From assembly GCA_964390305.1 (NCBI GenBank), contig CAYMHT010000031.1, positions 1 through 26,720 on the forward strand: 26,720 nucleotides of DNA. The letters are read 5' to 3'. Positions 22,201-26,720 of this stretch are shown here, piece after piece; position 1 is the stretch's first letter; every line of letters begins with the position of its first letter. Position numbers and translations under genes: made by a program. The notes below the pieces were generated by a model that did not search any database, had not been told where the DNA came from, and saw nothing but the letters and a program-made list of their open reading frames with translations. This stretch comes from SKLM01 sp964390305 (GTDB taxonomy: Bacteria; Chloroflexota; Anaerolineae; B4-G1).

Positions 22201-23601
22201 CTACTCGGAGACGGCTTCCTCAGCGACGGCGATTGCCTCCTCGCACGCTTCCTCCGGGCCCGACTCACCGCTGATCACTGCCACGATTGCCTCTTCCATG
22301 GCGTCGCGCACCATCTGCCAACCGGCGATTGTCGGCTCCGTCTTCGCGTACGGCAGGAAGCTGAACGCTTTCGCGTAAAGCGGGTTCTCGGAGAAGTGAG
22401 CCAGCATCTCCTCCGACTGCGCCGCGCTCCTGCGCACCGGGAAGTAGCCCGTCGTGATCGCCCAGCGGGCCGTCTGCTCTGGCTCCGTGAACCACTTCAG
22501 GTACAGCCACGAGGCCAGCTGCTTCTCCGGCGTGGTCTGAAACACCGTGATGGAGGGCCCGTACATGTCCACGATGGGCTCTTCCGTCTCGTGCGGCATC
22601 GGTGCGATCGACCAGTCGAAGCGACCCTCGACGGCTGCGTCGTAGTACGGGATACCCGCCGTGGAGCCAAACGTGAACACCACCTTCTCGTTGGCGAAGT
22701 CCGTCTGATCCCCGTATCGCTCCGCGATCTGGTAGGCGACCCCTTCTTCCACCATTCGCTGGAGGAAAGCCAGTGCCTCCGTTCCCTCCTCCTCGAAGAC
22801 CGGCTCCGTCCCGTCCTCGCTCAGAATCTCTCCGCCTCGGGTCCACACCCAGCCGGCAAACGTCGAGGCGCTCGGACTTATGGCGTAGCCATACGTCTCT
22901 GCGGCGGGGTTGGTGGCCGCCTCGCACATCTCGTAGAACTCCTCCCACGTCTCAGGAGGTCCCTCATATCCGAGCTCTCCCAGCCAGTCCTTGTTGTAGT
23001 ACATGACCTCCATTGAGCGGTTGGGCGGGAAGCTCAGGATCTTGTTGCCGAAGGCCGGATACCGGTCTCCCTCCAGGAAAGCCTGGTAATAGTCGTTCAG
23101 TTCGGCCTCCGTCAGCCCGTATTTCTCGCTGGCGATGTAATCATCCAGCGGTTCGATCACCCCTGCCTCCGCGTACTCGGCGACCATGTTCTGGTAGGCC
23201 ACGGCCATCTCCGGCGGAGTCCCTGCAGAGATGGCTGCCAGGGTCTTCGTGCGGATATCCCCGTAGTATCCGCCGTATTCCGGAACTACCGTGATGCCCC
23301 ACTCGTTGGTTTCATTGAACTCGTCGATCAGATCCATGAGGACCTCCTCGTGGATCTTCGTCGACACGTGCCAGAACGTCACCTCCTGACCGGAGGGATC
23401 AAGCTGGCTGACCGGGTCGAGAGGTTCCGGCGTCGGCGTCACCTCCACCTGCACCTCCACCGTCCGCTCTACCTCTTTCGTGACCTCCCGCATCACTTCC
23501 CGCGTCACCTCCACGGGCTCTGCCGTGGGAGCAGGGCCGCACGCTGTCGTGATGGCCAACGCGAGCACAAGCGGTACGAGAACAAGACTTCGTTGCTTCA
23601 T
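22201..23601 (-). CDS. Sugar ABC transporter substrate-binding lipoprotein (CUT1, family 1)
   Basis: A 466-aa exported lipoprotein that captures a sugar or sugar-like ligand for the two permeases. It has a signal peptide (KQRSLVLVPLVLALA) and a lipobox ITTAC with the modified Cys at about 21. A spacer of repeated 'V-T-R/K-E-V' units ends in TPTPEP. The mature domain begins VTFWHVS and includes EEVLMDLIDEFNETNEWGITV, LSFPPNRSMEVMYYNKDWL and YGPSITVFQTTPEKQLASW, typical of UgpB/MalE-like proteins. I chose ATG at 23601, preceded by GAGGGAGGAAACC, over the in-frame ATG at 23616. An inverted repeat lies about 100 bp upstream. Confidence 0.94.
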   Translation of the reverse strand: MKQRSLVLVPLVLALAITTACGPAPTAEPVEVTREVMREVTKEVERTVEVQVEVTPTPEPLDPVSQLDPSGQEVTFWHVSTKIHEEVLMDLIDEFNETNEWGITVVPEYGGYYGDIRTKTLAAISAGTPPEMAVAYQNMVAEYAEAGVIEPLDDYIASEKYGLTEAELNDYYQAFLEGDRYPAFGNKILSFPPNRSMEVMYYNKDWLGELGYEGPPETWEEFYEMCEAATNPAAETYGYAISPSASTFAGWVWTRGGEILSEDGTEPVFEEEGTEALAFLQRMVEEGVAYQIAERYGDQTDFANEKVVFTFGSTAGIPYYDAAVEGRFDWSIAPMPHETEEPIVDMYGPSITVFQTTPEKQLASWLYLKWFTEPEQTARWAITTGYFPVRRSAAQSEEMLAHFSENPLYAKAFSFLPYAKTEPTIAGWQMVRDAMEEAIVAVISGESGPEEACEEAIAVAEEAVSE

Positions 23602-23704
23602 GGTTTCCTCCCTCATTGTTCTACCTCAAGAATTTTCAGAGGATGAGATAAGGCTTGTGGACGAAGCTTCTCTTTGCACCTCCTTGGTATCCTATGCTCA
23701 GAGG

Positions 23705-23742
23705 CAGTCGCACCTGTGACGGCAGGATGGGAGGTGCGACTG
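23705..23742. promoter_or_regulatory. 11-bp inverted repeat upstream of the sugar importer
   Basis: CAGTCGCACCT (23705-23715) and AGGTGCGACTG (23732-23742) are perfect complements separated by 16 nt. GCTC (23696-23699) and GAGC (23742-23745) could extend the pairing past a bulge. It lies about 100 bp upstream of the binding-protein start and could be an operator, or a hairpin in a long leader. Confidence 0.45.
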
Positions 23743-24049
23743 AGCAAAAGCGCATCCACACACCGACCCGGGGGAGGCTTGCCTTCAGCCATCAGACAGG
23801 TTATTCAGCACCATTCGTCATCAATGCGGAGCCGTGGGCAGGCCTCACTGAGGCTGCGCGCCCAGGTCAGGGTGTGTTAGATTGTACTCGAATCCTGCCA
23901 GGCTCCATTGTACTCGCAGACACTGGGTGGTCAAGTGGCGGCGGCGCTCCTGAGCGCGCCCTCCGGTCGCGATCTCGGCTGCATGCTCTTACTCGCCTCT
24001 GGTATCTCCAGCTCCTCACTGAATCGTCTCGCGCCCACTCCCTTTGTTG

Positions 24050-24077
24050 TTGACCACATCGCGCGCAGATGTATACT
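24050..24077 (+). promoter_or_regulatory. Promoter for the small lipoprotein gene
   Basis: TTGACC (24050-24055), a 16-bp spacer and TATACT (24072-24077). The start near 24084 gives a leader of about 93 nt. Confidence 0.6.
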
Positions 24078-24176
24078 CTTCCCCATGACGCACAGTCCGC
24101 CTGCTCCGACCCCGTCAAGAACATCCGCGAGCGCTGCGCAGCCTATCGTCCATATGCTCCATCTGGGAGGTAACCG

Positions 24177-24608
24177 ATGCGAAGTGTGAAGAGTGACCCA
24201 CCCTCACCTGTTGGGATGCTGTCCGTTCTGCTGGCCCTGATATCCGTGATTACTGTCGCCCTGAGCGCCTGCGGAACCCCCACGCCCGAGCCCGGTGTCC
24301 TCACCGGTCATGTCACCATAAGACCCTTGGTGCCTGTCGAGGAGGAGGGCGAGCCCACACCGACCCCCTGGCCGGAGCTGTACGAGAACCGCGCTGTCAT
24401 CATCTACGACCGTGAGGGGGGCGAGGTCATCAAGCGGGCTGAGATCGATGCCGAGGGCAACTATCGTGTGGAGCTTCCCCCAGGCACGTACTTCGTCGAT
24501 GTCGAGCGCATCGGTGTGGAGACCAGCGAAGGCCTCCCAACGAACATACAAGTCCCAGGTGGCGAGAGCGTCCGCCTCGACGTGAAGATCGACACCGGCA
24601 TCCGCTAG
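24177..24608 (+). CDS. Small lipoprotein with carboxypeptidase-regulatory-like domain
   Basis: A 143-aa protein with a signal peptide whose hydrophobic core is MLSVLLALISVITVALS and a lipobox LSAC with Cys32, then a TPTPEPG linker. The mature part (about 42-143) reads GVLTGHVTIRPLVPV, NRAVIIYDREGGEVIKRAEID, EGNYRVELPPGTYFVDVER and VPGGESVRLDVKIDTG. This 'Y-x-v-x-L-P-P-G-x-Y' pattern is that of carboxypeptidase-regulatory-like or Cna-B beta sandwiches. It is probably anchored to the outer face of the membrane; the role is unknown. GGGAGG precedes the ATG and a promoter lies 100 bp upstream, so it is transcribed alone. Confidence 0.83.
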   Translation: MRSVKSDPPSPVGMLSVLLALISVITVALSACGTPTPEPGVLTGHVTIRPLVPVEEEGEPTPTPWPELYENRAVIIYDREGGEVIKRAEIDAEGNYRVELPPGTYFVDVERIGVETSEGLPTNIQVPGGESVRLDVKIDTGIR

Positions 24609-24724
24609 CGGGTGGGCGAACCTGTTGTCGAGCTGGGGCTGGGTCAGCCCGCTGGGTGCCAGCCCCACAGGCCCCGCTCCTGGATGGCTATCCGTAGCCC
24701 GCAGCCTGTCCCGCGCACGAACGG

Positions 24725-24751
24725 AAAAAGCCCTGCCAGTCGGCAGGGCTT
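24725..24751 (-). terminator. Intrinsic terminator of the tRNA operon
   Basis: On the minus strand, AGCCCTGCC and GGCAGGGCT (complements of 24742-24750 and 24729-24737) pair over 9 bp around a 4-nt loop, followed by TTTTT (complement of 24725-24729). It lies about 30 nt past tRNA-Tyr. Confidence 0.85.
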
Positions 24752-24778
24752 CACTCGCACAAGGGAGAATAGAAAAAG

Positions 24779-24860
24779 TGGGCCGGGCAGGACTCGAACC
24801 TGCGAAGGCTGAGCCAGCGGATTTACAGTCCGCCCCCTTTGCCGCTCGGGACACCGACCC
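24779..24860 (-). tRNA. tRNA-Tyr (GTA)
   Basis: An 82-nt tRNA on the minus strand. The acceptor GGGTCGG pairs with CCGGCCC, the anticodon loop is CTGTAAA with anticodon GTA (complement of 24824-24826), and the long variable arm is built on GGCTCAGCC as in class II tRNAs. The T arm is GCAGGTTCGAGTCCTGC and the discriminator is A. CCA is not encoded. It is the second gene of a two-tRNA operon. Confidence 0.95.
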
Positions 24861-24912
24861 ACGATCTACGACGCGCTCATTGCGACAGGCTGCTACACCA
24901 ACTCGCAACCTG

Positions 24913-24985
<73 letters not shown>

Positions 24986-24997
24986 GACTCGCCCGGG

Positions 24998-25025
24998 ATT
25001 ATACCATAATCACCCCTAGCGTCAA
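24998..25025 (-). promoter_or_regulatory. Promoter of the tRNA-Thr/tRNA-Tyr operon
   Basis: On the minus strand, TTGACG (complement of 25020-25025), a 16-bp spacer and a perfect TATAAT (complement of 24998-25003). The start is within a few bases of the mature tRNA-Thr 5' end. Confidence 0.8.
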
Positions 25026-25027
25026 GT

Positions 25028-25057
25028 GTTCTTGTCCTCCATGTTCTTGTCCTCCAT
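25028..25057. repeat. Two 15-bp tandem repeats upstream of the tRNA promoter
   Basis: GTTCTTGTCCTCCAT occurs twice in tandem (25028-25042 and 25043-25057), directly upstream of the tRNA promoter -35 element, and is followed by further CCTCCAT-like copies. This is the UP-element or activator position, though the sequence is not A/T-rich. Confidence 0.6.
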
Positions 25058-25096
25058 CATCCATCCTCCATTCTCCGCCCTCCCTACGGCCGGTCC

Positions 25097-25124
25097 TTGA
25101 CCCTCGCCCGCCGCGTGCTACAAT
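25097..25124 (+). promoter_or_regulatory. Promoter for the BTAD regulator gene
   Basis: TTGACC (25097-25102), a 16-bp spacer and TACAAT (25119-25124), about 55 bp before the chosen ATG. It is divergent from the tRNA promoter, with about 70 bp between the two -35 elements. Confidence 0.55.
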
Positions 25125-25179
25125 TGTGGTGGATCACGCGTCGTCGCTCGATCCCCGAGTGGTGTCAGCCGGGGGAGCC

Positions 25180-26720
25180 ATGCCCAGTCCGCCCACCGTG
25201 GAAAACAGATCATCCGCCCCTGGGGAGCTCCATGTCTATCTGCTCGGGCCACCCTGGGTCGAATGGGCCGGTGCCGCTCTCTCCGTCCCCCGTCGCCAGG
25301 TCCGTGCTCTTCTCTACCGCCTCGCCGCCCAGCCCGAGCCGATCTCCCGAGAGCAGCTCGCTTTCCTCTTCTGGCCAGACACCGCAGACTCCGACGCCCG
25401 GCGCAATCTCTCTGGCCTCCTGACCCACCTGCGCCGTGCCGTGCCCGACCCGGACGTGCTGGTCACGTCCGAGGACCGCGTCGGCCTCGATCTTGACCGC
25501 GTCTCCTCCGATCTCGGCGCCTTCACCCGGCTCTCCGCCCCCGAATCCGGAATTGACTCGCTCCGTCGGGCCGCCGATCTCTACCGTGGTCGCTTCCTGG
25601 CCGGCCTCTCCCTCCCCGGGAGCCCCGAGTTCGAGGCCTGGCTCCTCCAGCAACAGCGCGACTGCGAGCGTGTCTATCTCAATGTTCTCATTGCCCTCGT
25701 CGAACGATACACCGCGCGGCAAGAGCTCGATGCCGCCATCGCCTCTGCGCGGCGCTACCTCGCCACCGATGAGCTGGCTGAGCACGTCCACCGCCGCCTC
25801 ATCGCCCTCTACTTCGCCAGGGGGGACCGGGGCGGCGCACTACGCCAGTTCGAACGCTGCGCTGCCGTCTTGGAGCGCGAGCTTGGCGTCCGGCCGCTGC
25901 CAGAGACTCGCGCCGTCTATGAGAGCGCGCTGGAAGAGCGGGAGGCCCCACTGCAGCCCGCGCCCTCCGATCTGTCCTGGGCCACCCTGCCGGGCCTCGA
26001 CGTGCCCCTGGTGGGGCGGGATGCGGCCTACGGCCAGCTCACGGAGACGCTGGCCGACGCGGAGGCTGGCCGTGGTCAAGTTGTTCTCATCTCAGGGGAG
26101 GCGGGCATCGGCAAGTCCCGCCTCGTGGAGGAGTTCGCCACCGCGTTGGGTGGGCGAGCTCTCGTCTTGGCGGCGGCGGCCCGCACCGGGGAGCAGTCCC
26201 TCCCCTATCAGCCCGTGGCGGATCTCTTCCGCTCCATCCCCGACTGGCGCGTCCTCACATCTTCCGTCCAGCCCGTCTGGCTGTCCGAGGCAGCACGCGT
26301 CGTTGTCCAGCTGCGTGATCTCTGTCCCGATCTCCCCCCGCCGCTGCCGATGGAGCCGGACGAGGCCCGCACCCGGCTGCTCGAGGCCCTCTGTCGCCTG
26401 ATGCTGGCCCTCGCCGGCGGATGCCGGCCCCTCCTCATCTGCCTGGACGACCTCCACTGGGCCGACAGCGCCACTCTCGACTGGCTTGTCTGCCTCGCCA
26501 GACGTATGACGGCCCGTCCGATCCTGATCCTCGGCACCTACCGCACCGCGGAGCAGGCAGCCGTGGACGAGCTCCGACACAACCTCGTCCGCCTCGGCGT
26601 TCTCTCTGAGCTTCGTCTAACCGGGCTCGAATCCGGTGCGATTGTCGATCTCGTACACCACCTTTTCGGCCCCCGTCCCGGCGCCGAAGCTCTCTCCAAC
26701 CGGCTCCACCGTGCCACCGG
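25180..26720 (+). CDS. BTAD/AAA-ATPase transcriptional regulator (SARP/LAL-like), 3' end beyond window
   Basis: The frame is open from ATG 25180 to the last base: 513 complete codons without a stop, so the C-terminus is missing. Residues about 16-110 resemble the winged-helix DNA-binding region of SARP regulators (LHVYLLGPPWVEW, then PRRQVRALLYRLA, LFWPDTADSDARRNLSGLL). Residues 110-250 form a BTAD helical-repeat domain (LYRGRFLAGL, ELGVRPLPETRAVYE). From about 275 an AAA ATPase begins with LVGRDAAYGQL, Walker A GEAGIGKS at 306-313 and Walker B LLICLDDLHWAD at 418-429. The missing part may carry TPR repeats. The GGGGGAG before the ATG is unusually close, so a GTG at 25159 or 25162 is possible. 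Target and ligand are unknown. Confidence 0.9.
   Translation, partial: MPSPPTVENRSSAPGELHVYLLGPPWVEWAGAALSVPRRQVRALLYRLAAQPEPISREQLAFLFWPDTADSDARRNLSGLLTHLRRAVPDPDVLVTSEDRVGLDLDRVSSDLGAFTRLSAPESGIDSLRRAADLYRGRFLAGLSLPGSPEFEAWLLQQQRDCERVYLNVLIALVERYTARQELDAAIASARRYLATDELAEHVHRRLIALYFARGDRGGALRQFERCAAVLERELGVRPLPETRAVYESALEEREAPLQPAPSDLSWATLPGLDVPLVGRDAAYGQLTETLADAEAGRGQVVLISGEAGIGKSRLVEEFATALGGRALVLAAAARTGEQSLPYQPVADLFRSIPDWRVLTSSVQPVWLSEAARVVVQLRDLCPDLPPPLPMEPDEARTRLLEALCRLMLALAGGCRPLLICLDDLHWADSATLDWLVCLARRMTARPILILGTYRTAEQAAVDELRHNLVRLGVLSELRLTGLESGAIVDLVHHLFGPRPGAEALSNRLHRAT

Larger units (their letters stand above)
23602..24176. other. Divergent non-coding region between importer and lipoprotein genes
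   Basis: No credible gene is found; the frames here lack ribosome-binding sites and family-like sequence. It holds the inverted repeat at 23705-23742, a 10-bp direct repeat ATTGTACTCG at 23881-23890 and 23907-23916, and the lipoprotein promoter at 24050-24077. No clear promoter for the importer operon was identified. Confidence 0.5.

Noticed and set aside
23655..24053. Several plus-strand frames of 60-130 codons in the importer/lipoprotein gap
   Set aside because: They overlap each other, lack ribosome-binding sites and show no recognisable protein features.
24861..24912. Third tRNA remnant between tRNA-Tyr and tRNA-Thr
   Set aside because: Some bases resemble a D arm, but 52 nt cannot form a cloverleaf and no anticodon or T arm is present.

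Overview
The window is a GC-rich bacterial chromosome segment that is mostly core genome and best fits the Chloroflexota (Anaerolineae-like). This placement is inferred from three things: gene content, CxxC zinc-type L28 and L32 ribosomal proteins, and a solute-binding lipoprotein whose post-lipobox linker is a repetitive 'V-T-R/K-E-V' stretch ending in TPTPEP, a style typical of that phylum. No phage, IS element, CRISPR array or defence locus was seen.

Layout. (1) 1-2473, plus strand: the end of a cysteine-rich V4R-like protein interrupted by an in-frame amber codon, a PhzF-family isomerase, and an AzlC/AzlD amino-acid exporter pair preceded by a 20-codon coupled ORF. (2) 2510-5370, minus: Lon protease followed after 2 nt by a stand-alone receiver-domain response regulator. 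(3) 5371-6437: a gene-poor stretch holding lon and rpmB promoters, a 12-bp tandem array that supplies the rpmB stop codon, hairpins, a terminator and an orphan plus-strand promoter. (4) 6438-17569, plus: a long housekeeping run of Asp23/YloU, FakA-like kinase, DegV, RecG, CoaD, a coiled-coil protein, rpmF, fabD, fabG, a second Asp23 protein (YqhY-like), nusB, tatA/B, tatC and a small membrane protein. (5) 17830-20222, plus: a P-loop protein of the cyclic 2,3-diphosphoglycerate synthetase/COG2403 type and a class I glutamine-amidotransferase-like gamma-glutamyl hydrolase, separated by a stretch with a 40-bp imperfect repeat. (6) 20323-23601, minus: a CUT1-type sugar ABC importer (binding lipoprotein and two permeases, no ATPase). 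(7) 24177-24608, plus: a small lipoprotein. (8) 24725-25025, minus: a tRNA-Thr/tRNA-Tyr operon with its promoter and terminator. (9) 25180 to the end, plus: the first 513 codons of a BTAD/AAA-ATPase (LAL-like) transcriptional regulator.

How the genes fit together. Block 4 is a reordered version of the Firmicutes rpmB-yloU-yloV-recG-plsX-fabD-fabG locus, joined to the yqhY-nusB pair. It links ribosomal proteins, fatty-acid activation and synthesis, CoA synthesis, DNA repair, transcription antitermination and Tat export. plsX, fabH and acpP, frequent neighbours of fabD/fabG, are absent here. The clearest points for a second look are the amber-interrupted gene, the coupled leader ORF before azlC, the rpmB repeat/stop-codon overlap and its surroundings, the paired TGGTCTC repeats, and the inverted repeat upstream of the sugar importer. 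I did not find a convincing new multi-gene system.
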